Source: Nitrosomonadales bacterium
GTDB taxonomy: Bacteria > Pseudomonadota > Gammaproteobacteria > Burkholderiales > Gallionellaceae
Assembly: GCA_016195965.1 (NCBI GenBank)
Contig: JACPYR010000095.1
Coordinates: forward strand, 1 to 64,000
DNA: 64,000 nt
Direction of reading: 5' to 3'
Numbering within the stretch: the first letter of the stretch is position 1; every line of letters starts with the position of its first letter. A model generated the notes under the pieces. It was not told where the DNA came from, did no database searches, and worked only from the letters and a program-made list of their open reading frames with translations. This document shows, in pieces, positions 1-9,425 of this stretch. Position numbers and translations under genes: made by a program.

Positions 1-1596
1 GAGCAGGCGTTCCAGCAGGCCGGAGAACACGCCCATGGACTGGTCCAGCCGGGCGATCAGTTCGCTCTGGCGCGGGGTCGGTGAGGTGAGTTTGAGCGCG
101 TCGACAAACAGGTTGGCGGCCGCGACCGGTTGCCGCAGGTCATGTCCCGCTGCGGCGAGGAAGCGGGTCTTGGATAGTTCTTTCTCTTCCAGCTCTTTCA
201 TCGAGCCGAGCAATTTTTCCTCGGTTTTTTTGCGTTCGGTAATATCGGTAAATGTCGCGACATAATTTGCGTTGATGCCGTGCTGATCTTTTACCGCCGT
301 GATGGTGAGATATAGCGGGAAAATTTCCCCGTTCTTGCGCCGGTTCCAGATTTCGCCTTCCCATGAACCCGTGTTGTCGATTTGCCGCCACATGGCTGCG
401 TAAAACTGTTCATCATGGCGGCCGGAATGGAATATGCGTGGATTTTTTCCTATGACCTCATCCGGGGTATAACCGGTTACATGGGCGAAAGCGGGGTTCA
501 CCCGTACGATCAGTTTGTCGGAATTGGTGATAAACATGCTTTCACGGGATTCAAATGCGGTGGCGGCGATGCGGAGTTCCTGCGCCTGTTTGAGCGCGCG
601 GGTGCGTCCCGTGACCAGCTGCCAGACCAGCAGCGATAGCAGCAGGCTGATCATGACCCCGGTTGCTTGTATGATACGCGGCTCTGCCTTATCAACGTTT
701 TCCTCGAATTGCGGCAGGGAGTGTAAGCGCACGGTCCAGGGATGGCCGGAAAAATCCAAACGACTGGTCGTTTCGAATAACGGTTCTGCAGCGCGCTCCC
801 GGTTTAAACTGCTGTGGTATAGCTGCGCTTGCGGCGATGTGTTTACGCCATCGTAAATTTCCAGGTCGACAAGGTTGGCTTGCTCGCCGATTATGCCGAA
901 CAACAGTTCGTTCGCATGGACCGGCGCCTGTATCCATCCGGCGAGATTGGCGCGGCGCTCCGCCAGCGTGGCGTGCGGGCCGCGGTAGAGCGGCAAGTAC
1001 ATCAGGACACTGGGCGGTGCGGACGGGCCGATATCGCGTACCAGCGTGACCTTGCCGGACATCACCGGGTTGCCCGAATCGCGCGACCGCTGCAGCGCCG
1101 CGCGGCGTATCGGCTCCGAAAACATGTCGTAGCCGACGATATGCCGATTGGTGCCCGCAAAGGGTTCGATATAGACGATGGGGGCATAAAATTCGCGTTC
1201 CCCTTCCGGGAATATCCCGTAATTCAGGTAGCCGGATTCACGGATAGACAGGGTGTGCAAAGCTTTTTCCGCTTGCGGCACGATAGGTGCAAAGCCTATT
1301 GCCTGGATGCCGGGATAATAGGTCGCCAGCCGCAGGTTCTTGACGTAATTGTGAAACGCATCCCGGGAAATGTGTTGCGACGAGACATACAGTCCTTCCA
1401 CACTGCGCAGCACATACATATAGGTAGACAGGCGCTGTTCGATGCTCAGCGTGATTTCGCGGGACAGGTAAGCGAAGTTGTCTTGTTGGGCCTGTCGTGC
1501 GGTGTAAAGCGACATGTCCTGCAAAATGTTGGTTGCGATCAGTCCGGCAATAAACACCAGTCCCGGCAGCCATTTATCAAAGTGCAGCTTTGCCAT
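1..1596 (-). CDS. CHASE-PAS sensor histidine kinase (C-terminus beyond the window)
   Basis: The minus-strand frame is open from an ATG at 1596 to the first base of the window, so the 3' end is missing. A membrane segment near residues 9-25 is followed by a periplasmic CHASE-like region (about residues 75-240, with the typical IGFAP and FYAPIVYIEP stretches), a second membrane segment near 310-325 and a PAS domain at about 345-455 ending in the usual DITERKK linker. A phosphoacceptor helix follows, with GHDLRQP placing the candidate histidine at residue 485. The catalytic ATPase domain lies outside. The family senses small molecules through CHASE and signals to a response regulator; ligand and partner cannot be deduced here. 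Many kinases with an HDLRQP box are hybrid proteins, so a receiver domain may follow. Confidence 0.9.
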   Translation of the reverse strand, partial: MAKLHFDKWLPGLVFIAGLIATNILQDMSLYTARQAQQDNFAYLSREITLSIEQRLSTYMYVLRSVEGLYVSSQHISRDAFHNYVKNLRLATYYPGIQAIGFAPIVPQAEKALHTLSIRESGYLNYGIFPEGEREFYAPIVYIEPFAGTNRHIVGYDMFSEPIRRAALQRSRDSGNPVMSGKVTLVRDIGPSAPPSVLMYLPLYRGPHATLAERRANLAGWIQAPVHANELLFGIIGEQANLVDLEIYDGVNTSPQAQLYHSSLNRERAAEPLFETTSRLDFSGHPWTVRLHSLPQFEENVDKAEPRIIQATGVMISLLLSLLVWQLVTGRTRALKQAQELRIAATAFESRESMFITNSDKLIVRVNPAFAHVTGYTPDEVIGKNPRIFHSGRHDEQFYAAMWRQIDNTGSWEGEIWNRRKNGEIFPLYLTITAVKDQHGINANYVATFTDITERKKTEEKLLGSMKELEEKELSKTRFLAAAGHDLRQPVAAANLFVDALKLTSPTPRQSELIARLDQSMGVFSGLLERLL

Positions 1597-1740
1597 GTCG
1601 TCCTTTATGATAGAGGAAACTCACCCGCGAATTTACCGGGGTAGCGGCAATATTGCAATGCCGAGATATTGGGAGGCGCGATGCCTGCATGCCGCAATAT
1701 CGGATAGACTGCGATTTTATATCGGACAGTGGGCGGCATC

Positions 1741-2715
1741 ATGACGAGAATATGGTCGGGCAGCATATTGGGTGCGCTTGCGCTGTTATGGCTGGCATGG
1801 GGCAGTGTGCATGCCGGTGAAATGCTGTTGGCCGACCATCCGCTGGCGGGCAAGATATGGGACACGAACGGCCGCAGCTATATCGACGAGGCCGCGCTGC
1901 TGGCTAGGGCCAACGCGGCAGACGTGCTGTTGCTGGGCGAGACGCACGATAACCCGGTGCATCATGCTAACCAGCAGAAGCTGTTGCAAGCCCGCATCGA
2001 TTCGGGAGCGCGTCCCGCGTTGTTGATGGAGCAACTCAATGTAGAAGACCAGGCGGCGCTCGATCAGGCATTGGTCGGCAGCGATCGCGACGCAGTGTTG
2101 CGCCGTGTGATCAAGCTGGTCAAGTTCGCGGATGCCCAGCCCTATCAGCCGCTGCTGGCGATCGCGGTCGATAATCAATTGCCTGTCATCGCCGCGAATG
2201 TTTCCAACCAGCATTTGCAGCCTGTCATCTGGCGCGGCTACGCGGCATACGATGCGGGCCAGCTGAAACGTCTGGCCGTCGAGGCAGTGTGGAGCGAGAG
2301 CCGCCAGAATTACCTGCTCGCGCACATGGGTGGCGCGCACTGCGGCCAGCTCAGGGATGAATTGCGCGCCGGGCTGACCCGCAGTCAGCGACTGCGCGAT
2401 GCTTTGATCGCCGATAGCGCGCTAGCGAGCGTGGCGCGCGGCGTGGTCGCGATCGTCGGCAGCGGCCATGCCCGCCGAGATATCGGCCTGCCGCTGTATT
2501 TCGCCGCGCGCGCTCCGTCCGCGCGGGTGTTTTCGATCGGTTTTGTCGAAGTCAGTCCGGGAGCGCTGGACCCCAATATTTACGCGGCGGACAGCGCCAC
2601 CGGCGAAGCGCCCTATGATGTGATCTGGTTCACGCCGCGAGTCGAGCGCGGCGATCCTTGTGCCGATATGGTAAAAGGTGCCGACCTCAAGAAGGGCGGA
2701 GAGACGCAGCCCTGA
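1741..2715 (+). CDS. ChaN/Tiki-superfamily exported haem-binding-like protein
   Basis: A 324-residue protein with a cleavable signal peptide (about residues 1-25, ending SVHA) and no lipobox cysteine. The motif LLGETHDNPVHH near residues 64-75 is the hallmark of the ChaN (DUF399)/TIKI fold, and the later GSGHARRDIGLP stretch is also typical. Known ChaN proteins are periplasmic or outer-membrane-anchored and have been linked to haem binding; related TIKI proteins are metalloproteases, so the activity is uncertain. The ATG at 1741 is preferred over an in-frame GTG at 1729 because it starts the signal peptide cleanly. It is divergent from the sensor kinase, with a 144-bp gap that holds both promoters. 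Confidence 0.85.
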   Translation: MTRIWSGSILGALALLWLAWGSVHAGEMLLADHPLAGKIWDTNGRSYIDEAALLARANAADVLLLGETHDNPVHHANQQKLLQARIDSGARPALLMEQLNVEDQAALDQALVGSDRDAVLRRVIKLVKFADAQPYQPLLAIAVDNQLPVIAANVSNQHLQPVIWRGYAAYDAGQLKRLAVEAVWSESRQNYLLAHMGGAHCGQLRDELRAGLTRSQRLRDALIADSALASVARGVVAIVGSGHARRDIGLPLYFAARAPSARVFSIGFVEVSPGALDPNIYAADSATGEAPYDVIWFTPRVERGDPCADMVKGADLKKGGETQP

Positions 2716-2724
2716 AGCAGCGCG

Positions 2725-4203
2725 TCACCGGCCGCGCTTGCGCGCTTCGATGCGTTTGACGAACACGCCCATCACTTCGCGGTACAGCGCATCCTTGAGC
2801 ACGCTGTCCTCGTTGCCGGCGTCCACATTGGGGTTGTCGTTGATCTCGATCACATACAGGCGTCGCCCGACTTGCTTGATGTCCACGCCATAGAATCCAT
2901 CGCCGATCAGCCTGGCCGCCCTGAGCGCGATTTTTACGACACGGTCCGGCGCCTCGCCGACCGACAAGGCCTCGGTTTTTCCATCGACAAAATCGTGCTT
3001 GCGATCATTTTGTTTTCCGGCGCCGTGCAGGATGATCTGCCAGTGGCCGGGCACCATGTGATATTTCGCGACGAACAGCGGGCGCCGGTCGAGGATGCCT
3101 ACGCGCCAGTCAAACTCGGTGGGCAGGTATTCCTGCGCGACGATCAGCTCGGATTTGTCTAGCAGCCCGTTCACCATGCCGGGCAAGGCTTCTGCCGTTT
3201 CCACTTTCACCACGCCCAGCGAGAAAGAGCTGTCCGGCTGCTTGAGCACGCAGGGCAGGCCGAGCGTGGGGATGATCTGGTTCACATTGTCGCGGTGCAC
3301 CAGCAACGTCTTCGGTGCCGGGATGCGGTGCCGCGCGAGTATCTCGGCAAGATAGACCTTGTTGTTGCACTTCAGGATGGAATCCGGATCGTCGATCACC
3401 ACCAGTCCTTCGGCGGCGGCGCGTCGCGAGAAGCGGTGGGTATAGTGATTGGCGAAGGTAGTGTCGCGGATGAACAGCGCGTCGAATTCGCTCAGCCTGC
3501 CGTAGTCGGCCCTGGTGATGAATTCCACATGCATGCCCAGGGATAGTGCCGCTTTTTCGAATTTTTGCAGAGCCTTCGCATTGGAAGCAGGTTCCGGATT
3601 GGCGGGATCGTGCAGGATAGCCAGATTGTAGCGAGGCGCATGCTTTTGCGTCCGCCGCCTGCGACCCGAAAAATATTCGGTGGTGGCCCGAACCGCAATT
3701 TCATGAAGCTGCGGCGGAATATCGCTGGCGGCAATCGGGTGCACGCTGCGGATATACCAGCGCTGGTTGCGGCGTTGGAAATCTGCGCGCAACAACGGCG
3801 CTTGCAGCAGGTTGAAAAGCTGGCGGCTGAGTTGATCGTGACTGTTCGCCGCGCTGCGGCCAAAGTAGATGTTGAGTTCGAAGGTATCAGCTTTGACCGT
3901 AGCCAGCGATTTCTGGATCAGTTCGTCCAGGCCCTCGGTCAGCAGCCTTACCATGTTGCGCGATTGCAGGTCTTCGATGGTGTTCACCAGGGGCAGCGGC
4001 TTGTGGCCGCGCGCCTCGGCGAGCAGCGAGACGTAATAGCCCAGGGTCTGGTAGCGGTAGCTCCTGCACAGGTTGAACACGCGGGCAAGGTGCTCGCCGC
4101 CATAAGCCGGATCGGACAGATAAGCACGCGCCGGAACGACGGTCACGCCGGGTATGTCCAGCGGCCAGTCGCGCGGGTTATTGACCACGATCAGGATGCT
4201 CAT
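2725..4203 (-). CDS. RimK-like ATP-grasp ligase with RLAN N-terminal domain
   Basis: A 492-residue protein. The N-terminal half matches the RimK-like ATP-grasp N-terminal (RLAN) domain; the C-terminal half is an ATP-grasp fold with VLKQPDSSFSLGVVKV (lysine for ATP), VAQEYLPTEFDWRVGIL and the metal-binding VIEINDNPNVDAG. Such enzymes ligate an amino acid or peptide to a carboxylate (RimK adds glutamate to ribosomal protein S6); the substrate of the RLAN branch is not known to me. The ATG at 4203 follows a GAGGAG ribosome site; the longer in-frame start at 4233 has none. It is convergent with the ChaN gene (9-bp gap), and a hairpin repeat lies just upstream. Confidence 0.88.
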   Translation of the reverse strand: MSILIVVNNPRDWPLDIPGVTVVPARAYLSDPAYGGEHLARVFNLCRSYRYQTLGYYVSLLAEARGHKPLPLVNTIEDLQSRNMVRLLTEGLDELIQKSLATVKADTFELNIYFGRSAANSHDQLSRQLFNLLQAPLLRADFQRRNQRWYIRSVHPIAASDIPPQLHEIAVRATTEYFSGRRRRTQKHAPRYNLAILHDPANPEPASNAKALQKFEKAALSLGMHVEFITRADYGRLSEFDALFIRDTTFANHYTHRFSRRAAAEGLVVIDDPDSILKCNNKVYLAEILARHRIPAPKTLLVHRDNVNQIIPTLGLPCVLKQPDSSFSLGVVKVETAEALPGMVNGLLDKSELIVAQEYLPTEFDWRVGILDRRPLFVAKYHMVPGHWQIILHGAGKQNDRKHDFVDGKTEALSVGEAPDRVVKIALRAARLIGDGFYGVDIKQVGRRLYVIEINDNPNVDAGNEDSVLKDALYREVMGVFVKRIEARKRGR

Positions 4204-4257
4204 GTTGACTCCTCTCGCTGTAAGATCACTCATCCTAAAAACCGCAATTCAAGCCAC

Positions 4258-4320
4258 ATAACCAGCCACTTGGCTGCCGTATTTTGGCGGCCTAGTGGAA
4301 TGGCTAGTAGTTTTATCAGA
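4258..4320 (+). repeat. Intergenic hairpin repeat, copy 1
   Basis: First of six copies in this window of a roughly 60-bp imperfect hairpin beginning ATAACCAGC. The inner stem is GCTGCC/GGCGGC around a T-rich 7-nt loop, the next stem is CCAC/GTGG, and the tail reads TAGTTTTATCAG. Other copies are at 11990, 15021 (minus), 16572 (minus), 45502 and 47082. It lies in the gap upstream of the ATP-grasp gene. Confidence 0.85.
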
Positions 4321-4445
4321 GATCACAGAGTACACAGAGAGAGCGGCGATTCCACGCGCTTCTATATGCTCACCCCAAAGGTGCGTCAATCTCTTGGTTC
4401 AGCCGTTTGTTTTATCTCGGTGATCTCTGTGTTCTCTGTGGCTAA
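4318..4445. repeat. Inverted ATCACAGAG/CTCTGTG-type repeat
   Basis: The gap between the efflux operon and the hairpin repeat carries an imperfect inverted repeat: GATCACAGAGTACACAGAG at the left end and TGATCTCTGTGTTCTCTGTG at the right. The centre (ATATGCTCACC) resembles the centre of the pair of repeats at 20998 and 44372, so it may be a diverged relative. No gene is seen between 4204 and 4460. Confidence 0.5.
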
Positions 4446-4460
4446 CTAAGTTTTTCAGAT

Positions 4461-5516
4461 TCATTTCTCGGTCGGTGTGATCCGCACATCCACCGTCATG
4501 CCCAGTTTTAGCGGGGTCGCTTCGAGCAGTGCGATCTTCACCTGGATAATTTTCAGGCCGAGATTGACCGCAGGGTTGTTGGGTTTGATCTCGCGTTTGC
4601 CCACATAGTGCGCGATCTCTTCAATGCGCCCCTTGTATACCTTGCCCGGATAAGCGTAGGCGCTGATCTCTGCCGGATCGCCCAGCTTCAGGCGTCCGGC
4701 GTCTGTCTCATCCACTTCCGCATTGATGCGTAATCGATTGGTGTCGGCAATCACGACCAGTGGTTTTTCCGGCATCACCACTTCGCCCGCGTCGAGATAG
4801 CGCTCAATCAGGACACCGCTGATCGGCGACGTCACGCGGGTCTGGTCGAGCAGCGAGCGCATATGGCGCACGTTGGCCTCGGCCTGGGACACCTGTGCTT
4901 CGTGCAACGCCAGCGTCTCGTGGCGCGGACCCGACAGCAGCAACCGCAAATGTTCTTCGGCTTCTGCGACACGCGCGGTCGCAACTTTATAGGCGCTTGC
5001 AGAGGTGTCGAGAGTGGCTTGCGATACGAACTTGTCTTTGAAAAGCCGCCCGGTACGGTTGAATTCATTTTCGGCCTGTATCTGTTCGGAATGCACGCGT
5101 TGCAGCACGGCTTGTGCCTGTTTGATCTCCTCGTCGCGGGCGCCCGCCGCGACTTCCACGCGTTTGGCTTTTGTCACCGCCACTTCCGCCTCGGCCTGTT
5201 GTAATCGGGCAACCAGTTCTTTGGAATCCAGCACGGCGATCACCTGGCCTTTGTCGATGTGATCGCCTTCATAGACCAGAAAACGCTCGATGCGCGCCGT
5301 CATCGCGCTGCCGACCTGCATTTCAGCGCCGGGACGCGCCTCGAGTTTGCCTTCCGCTGAAATTGTGTGCACGGATGATTGCGTGCCGGAGGAATTGCTG
5401 TTGTTTGATTTGCTCCCGTTGCCGGGTGCGCCGATGTTGTCGGTATGCGGGAACTGATACAGCGCCAGCGCGATGATGGCGGCTGCTGCCGCGATTGCCA
5501 AAGGCTTCCATTTCAT
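4461..5516 (-). CDS. Membrane-fusion (HlyD/DevB-like) adaptor of an ABC exporter
   Basis: A 351-residue periplasmic adaptor. One N-terminal membrane anchor (about residues 6-21) is followed by a low-complexity Asn/Ser linker, a biotinyl-lipoyl half-motif, a long alpha-helical hairpin (about 100-215, rich in Ala, Glu, Gln and Arg), then the second lipoyl half (TSPISGVLIERYLDAGEVV) and a beta-barrel. It should bridge the inner-membrane ABC transporter encoded upstream to an outer-membrane channel. The start overlaps the stop of the ATPase gene (ATGA), indicating one operon in the order permease, ATPase, adaptor, typical of DevBCA/MacAB-like systems. The exported substrate cannot be inferred. 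Confidence 0.9.
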   Translation of the reverse strand: MKWKPLAIAAAAAIIALALYQFPHTDNIGAPGNGSKSNNSNSSGTQSSVHTISAEGKLEARPGAEMQVGSAMTARIERFLVYEGDHIDKGQVIAVLDSKELVARLQQAEAEVAVTKAKRVEVAAGARDEEIKQAQAVLQRVHSEQIQAENEFNRTGRLFKDKFVSQATLDTSASAYKVATARVAEAEEHLRLLLSGPRHETLALHEAQVSQAEANVRHMRSLLDQTRVTSPISGVLIERYLDAGEVVMPEKPLVVIADTNRLRINAEVDETDAGRLKLGDPAEISAYAYPGKVYKGRIEEIAHYVGKREIKPNNPAVNLGLKIIQVKIALLEATPLKLGMTVDVRITPTEK

Positions 5517-6196
5517 GATCTCAACCTCCCGTCTTCCAGATGTATTACCCGGTGCGCGACCTCTTCGACCTTGGGATCGTGGCTGACGATCGCTACCGCC
5601 TTGTGCAATTCTTGCGCATGGCCGCGCAACAGTTGCAAAATATCGCGGCCTGTCTTTGAGTCGAGATTGGCGGTAGGCTCGTCGGCCAGAATGATGGGCG
5701 GGTCGCCGGCCAGCGCTCTTGCGATCGCGGTGCGCTGCTTTTCGCCTCCGCTCAGGTCGCGCGGATAGGCGTGGGCGCGCCGCGCCAGACCGACGCGCGC
5801 GAGCAGATCCGCCGCCTCGGCGTGAACCTTTTGTGTCGATCTGCCCTTCATCCTCAGCACCACCTCGACATTTTCCTGCGCCGTCAGCGAACGAAACAGA
5901 TTGAAGGCTTGGAACACGAAGCCGAAATAGCGGCGGCGGATGTTCGCCAGCTCGCTTTCATCGCACGCGCTGATGTCGCGGCCATGCACCAGCACCTCAC
6001 CGTCCGTGGGCCGCAGGATACAGCCCATGATGGACAGCAGTGTGGTCTTGCCCGATCCGGAAGGGCCCATGATCAGCAGCACTTCATCCTGCGCCAGCGT
6101 GACCGAGGCGGATTCCAGTGCGGCCACTTTTCCGGCGCCTTCGCCATAGGTTTTGCTGACCGCACGCGTCTCCAGTATCGGCTTATCCATATTCAT
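5513..6196 (-). CDS. ABC exporter ATPase (DevA/LolD/MacB type)
   Basis: A 227-residue nucleotide-binding subunit with Walker A GPSGSGKTT (residues 44-52), Q-loop FVFQAFNLF, signature LSGGEKQR (148-155) and Walker B IILADEPTANLD. Length and motifs place it in the LolD/MacB/DevA group, which powers transport or mechanotransmission rather than import. The start ATG shares one base with the stop of the permease gene (TAATG), and its end overlaps the adaptor start by four bases, so the three subunits are translationally coupled. Confidence 0.93.
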   Translation of the reverse strand: MNMDKPILETRAVSKTYGEGAGKVAALESASVTLAQDEVLLIMGPSGSGKTTLLSIMGCILRPTDGEVLVHGRDISACDESELANIRRRYFGFVFQAFNLFRSLTAQENVEVVLRMKGRSTQKVHAEAADLLARVGLARRAHAYPRDLSGGEKQRTAIARALAGDPPIILADEPTANLDSKTGRDILQLLRGHAQELHKAVAIVSHDPKVEEVAHRVIHLEDGRLRS

Positions 6197-7335
6197 TACT
6201 CCCGGAACACCATCACCGGATCGAGCGACTTGACCTTGCGCACCGAGATGTACGCCGCAGCCAGGCAGGTCATGATTACGATCGCAAAAACCACGGCGAA
6301 CAGCAGCGGCGGCAGCTGCATCGACACTCCCGCGCCGACGATGCCGTGACGCGACGCCAGGGTGACGATTACGCCGATTGCGAAACCGAGTATCGCGCTG
6401 ACCGCAGCCTGGGTCAGGATCACCAGGTTGATGTCGGAATTTTTTGCGCCCATCGCCTTGAGCGTGCCGTAATCGCGCAGGTGTTCTATTGTTCCTGCAT
6501 AGATGGTCTGTCCGACGATCGCGCCGCCGATCAGCACTGCGAGTATCGCGGTCAGGAAGAATGCCATGCCCATGCCGGTCTGTATCGTCCAGTAGTTGAC
6601 CGTGCGGTCGATGAAACCCTGCTTGGTGTAAACATCGTTGTCCGGCAACACCGAGCGCAGCTTCTGTGCCACTGCCTCGACTCGTGCCGGGTCTTTGAGC
6701 TTGACGACGATGAACGATATCTGGCCTTCAAAGTCGGTGCCCATCAGGCTCTGGTCGATCTCGTTGAACGAGGTGAACACCACCGGTATTGTGGTGAAAC
6801 TGAGCGCCTCGCGCGACAACGCGACCAGCTTGAACGACTGTTCCCGGAACAGATTGAGTTCCCAGTTTGAGCCCGGTTCTAGCTTGCCCAGCCGCTGGCG
6901 CGAGCTTTCATCCATGATGATGTAATGCCCGCCTTTGACATCGGACGGCTTGCCGGTCGCCATGGACCATGGTCCGCCGATGCCGTTATCCGGATTGAAG
7001 CCTATCACCTGCGCCTGCTCGCGGCGACCGTCCGCCAGCTTGAGGAACGCGAACCAGACGTGGATTTTTTCGGCCCATAAAACGTCGTCCAGTGCGCGCA
7101 CCCGGTTGATGCGATAGGCGGGAAAGGGCTGCGAGAAATCGAAGTTGGGCACGTTCTGCGATACCACCCAGATGTCGGCATCGGTATGGCGCACCACGCT
7201 GGTGGCATTGCCCATCATGCCGAGATAGATGCCGACCTCGATCAGCGTCAGCACCGTGGAAAAGACGATGCCGACCAGCGTGATGGCGAGCCTGCCGCGC
7301 TCCTGAAATAACATTCTGAAAGCAAGCCACAGCAT
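6196..7335 (-). CDS. ABC exporter permease, FtsX/DevC-like
   Basis: A 379-residue permease with one membrane segment near the N-terminus, a large periplasmic domain of about 200 residues, and three further membrane segments from about 255 to the end (AFFLTAILAVLIGGAIV and the C-terminal pair). This is the FtsX-family topology. Its sequence style (RMLFQERGRLAITLVGIVFS, DADIWVVS) is closest to DevC proteins. The ATG at 7335 follows GGGAGCACACCTT; a TTG at 7359 would overlap that ribosome site. It is the first gene of the three-gene exporter operon. Confidence 0.88.
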   Translation of the reverse strand: MLWLAFRMLFQERGRLAITLVGIVFSTVLTLIEVGIYLGMMGNATSVVRHTDADIWVVSQNVPNFDFSQPFPAYRINRVRALDDVLWAEKIHVWFAFLKLADGRREQAQVIGFNPDNGIGGPWSMATGKPSDVKGGHYIIMDESSRQRLGKLEPGSNWELNLFREQSFKLVALSREALSFTTIPVVFTSFNEIDQSLMGTDFEGQISFIVVKLKDPARVEAVAQKLRSVLPDNDVYTKQGFIDRTVNYWTIQTGMGMAFFLTAILAVLIGGAIVGQTIYAGTIEHLRDYGTLKAMGAKNSDINLVILTQAAVSAILGFAIGVIVTLASRHGIVGAGVSMQLPPLLFAVVFAIVIMTCLAAAYISVRKVKSLDPVMVFRE

Positions 7336-7449
7336 AAGGTGTGCTCCCGTGCGGTTCAATGCTCCAGGTGCAAGCCGGACTGGTGATCACAGCAAAAAAC
7401 AACAACCGGTCTGCACGAATCAGTGTTCATTCTACTCTTCGATATGCTG

Positions 7450-7629
7450 TTATGCCTGCCAGATCAGCCGGTCAGCTTGCCGCTTCAGCTTTGTATCAAA
7501 CCCCGCGTACAACATTTCCATGTGCGCGCTGATCGCTGCGAATTCCTTGCCGCGCGCCAATGCGACATGCGCCACGTTCAATGACACCGGCAGCAGTTCG
7601 ATGCGGCACAGCTTGTCATGCTCAAACAT
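7450..7629 (-). CDS. Small hypothetical protein (59 aa)
   Basis: A 59-residue reading frame between polX and the exporter operon, on the same strand and 43 bp after the polX stop. Codon use (G/C-rich third positions) matches the neighbouring genes, and the product is a charged soluble alpha-helical peptide. No ribosome site of note and no recognised domain. It may be a genuine short gene co-transcribed with polX or the remnant of a longer one. Confidence 0.4.
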   Translation of the reverse strand: MFEHDKLCRIELLPVSLNVAHVALARGKEFAAISAHMEMLYAGFDTKLKRQADRLIWQA

Positions 7630-7672
7630 CAACAGAAAAAGCGATTGTCATTGATATCGCCCATAGTAAAGG

Positions 7673-9397
7673 TTACATCGTGCTCTTTAGCAGCTTGCGC
7701 AGTGCGGCCAGTGAACGGGTGTTGAGCACATCGGATTTTCCCAGCCAGCCGCGCCGCGCCTGTCCTACGCCATATTTGAGGTTGGCGAAATCGAAGGTGC
7801 TGTGCGCATCCGAGTCGATGCTGACCAGCACGCCTTCTTCCCTGGCGCTCTGGCAGTGGCTGTCGGTCAGGTCGAGGCGTTCCGGATTGGCGTTCAGCTC
7901 GAGGTAGCAGCCGCGCTGTCTGGCATGGCGGATGATGCGCAGCATGTCCACATCGTAAGGCTCGCGCTTGTCGAGCAGGCGCCCGCTGGGGTGCGCGAAC
8001 AGCGTGAAGTGCGGATGGTCCATCGCGCGCAGGATGCGCTCGGTCTGTCTGGCGCGCGACAGGTCGAAGCGGCTGTGCACTGCGCCCACCACCAGGTCTA
8101 GCCGCGCCAGCACTCCATCCGGCAGGTCGAGGCCGCCGTCTTCGAGGATGTCCACCTCGATGCCCTTGAGCAGGGTGATACCGTCCAGTTCTGCGTTGAG
8201 GCGATCGATTTCGTCGCACTGTTTCGCCAGTTGTATTGGATCGAGTCCATGCGCGACGGTGAGTCGGCGCGAGTGATCGGTGATGGCGAGGTACTCCAGC
8301 CCCAGCGCCTTGGCGGCCAGCGCCATGTCGCGCAGGCTGTCGTGTCCATCGCTGGCCTTGGTGTGCGCATGCAGGTCGCCGCTGAGCTCGGACAGCTCCA
8401 CCAATTGCGGCAAGCGTCCGGCGCCGGCCGCTTCGATCTCGCCGCGATCTTCGCGCAGCTCCGGCGGAATGTAGGGCAGGCCGACAGCGCGATACACCGA
8501 TTCCTCGCTGTCTCCTGCAATTTTCTTTGCACCGCGGAACACCCCGTATTCGTTGACCTTCAGGCCGAGCCGTTGTGCGATGCGGCGGATCGCGATGTTG
8601 TGTGATTTGGAGCCGGTGAAGTAGTGCAGCGCCGCGCCATAACTTTGTTGTGCGACGACGCGCAGGTCAACCTGCATGCCGCATTTGAGCAGGATGCTGG
8701 CGCGCGTCTTTCCAGCCGAATACACCTCGGCCACCTCATCATAGGCGGTGAAGCGCTGCATCACCGCGCTGTCAGGCGCGGCGGTGACCAGGATATCCAG
8801 ATCACCGACGGTTTCGCGCCTGCGCCGGAAGCTGCCTGCCACGACCACCTGCTGCACGCCGGGTATTGCTTGCAAAAAGGCTTGCAGCGCTTCGGCATAT
8901 TGTGCAGCCGTGGCGAGCTTGAAGCGGCGGCTCTGGCTGGCGTGCGCTTGCACGGCCTGCAAAATATTCTGCTCGGTTTTTGCGCCGAAGCCGTGCAGCG
9001 CACGGATGCGGCCATCCTGCGCGGCGCGATGCAGTTGTTCGATGGTCTGCACGTCGAGATCGTGGTACAGCGCCTTGACCCGCTTCGGCCCCAGGCCGGG
9101 GATTTTCAGCAGCTTGGTGATCGCGGGAGGCAGCTCGCGGCGCAAACGATCCAGCAGGCTGCAATGTCCGGTGGTGATAATTTCATTTATTTTTCCGGAG
9201 AGATCGGTGCCGATGCCGGGCAGGCGGGTCAGGTCATCGCCGCGCTCCACCAGCACGCGCGCCTCCTGCGGCAGGTCGCCCAGGATACGCGCGGCATTGC
9301 GGTAGGCGCGGATGCGGAAGGTATTTGCGCCCTCAATTTCCAGCAGGTCGGCGATTTCGCTAAAGATTGCTGTGATATCGGCGTTATGGACAGGCAT
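7673..9397 (-). CDS. polX: DNA polymerase/3'-5' exonuclease PolX
   Basis: A 574-residue family-X DNA polymerase. Residues 1-150 carry the helix-hairpin-helix lyase-like region (LPGIGTDLSGKI and IPGLGPKRVKAL); 150-310 the nucleotidyltransferase palm, with GSFRRRRETVGDLDILV giving the catalytic DxD. The C-terminal PHP phosphoesterase/exonuclease domain starts at SGDLHAHTKASDGHDS. Bacterial PolX fills short gaps in base-excision repair. The ATG at 9397 is chosen because the GGAGGT ribosome site ends 6 nt upstream; the earlier in-frame ATG at 9415 lies on that site. It follows the Lon-like gene closely. Confidence 0.93.
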   Translation of the reverse strand: MPVHNADITAIFSEIADLLEIEGANTFRIRAYRNAARILGDLPQEARVLVERGDDLTRLPGIGTDLSGKINEIITTGHCSLLDRLRRELPPAITKLLKIPGLGPKRVKALYHDLDVQTIEQLHRAAQDGRIRALHGFGAKTEQNILQAVQAHASQSRRFKLATAAQYAEALQAFLQAIPGVQQVVVAGSFRRRRETVGDLDILVTAAPDSAVMQRFTAYDEVAEVYSAGKTRASILLKCGMQVDLRVVAQQSYGAALHYFTGSKSHNIAIRRIAQRLGLKVNEYGVFRGAKKIAGDSEESVYRAVGLPYIPPELREDRGEIEAAGAGRLPQLVELSELSGDLHAHTKASDGHDSLRDMALAAKALGLEYLAITDHSRRLTVAHGLDPIQLAKQCDEIDRLNAELDGITLLKGIEVDILEDGGLDLPDGVLARLDLVVGAVHSRFDLSRARQTERILRAMDHPHFTLFAHPSGRLLDKREPYDVDMLRIIRHARQRGCYLELNANPERLDLTDSHCQSAREEGVLVSIDSDAHSTFDFANLKYGVGQARRGWLGKSDVLNTRSLAALRKLLKSTM

Positions 9398-9425
9398 ACG
9401 GATACCTCCATCCATTTCGGATTGG

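Noticed and set aside
829-1644. 271-codon plus-strand frame opposite the sensor kinase
   Set aside because: The minus strand encodes an intact CHASE-PAS kinase over the same bases; the plus frame has no recognisable domain.
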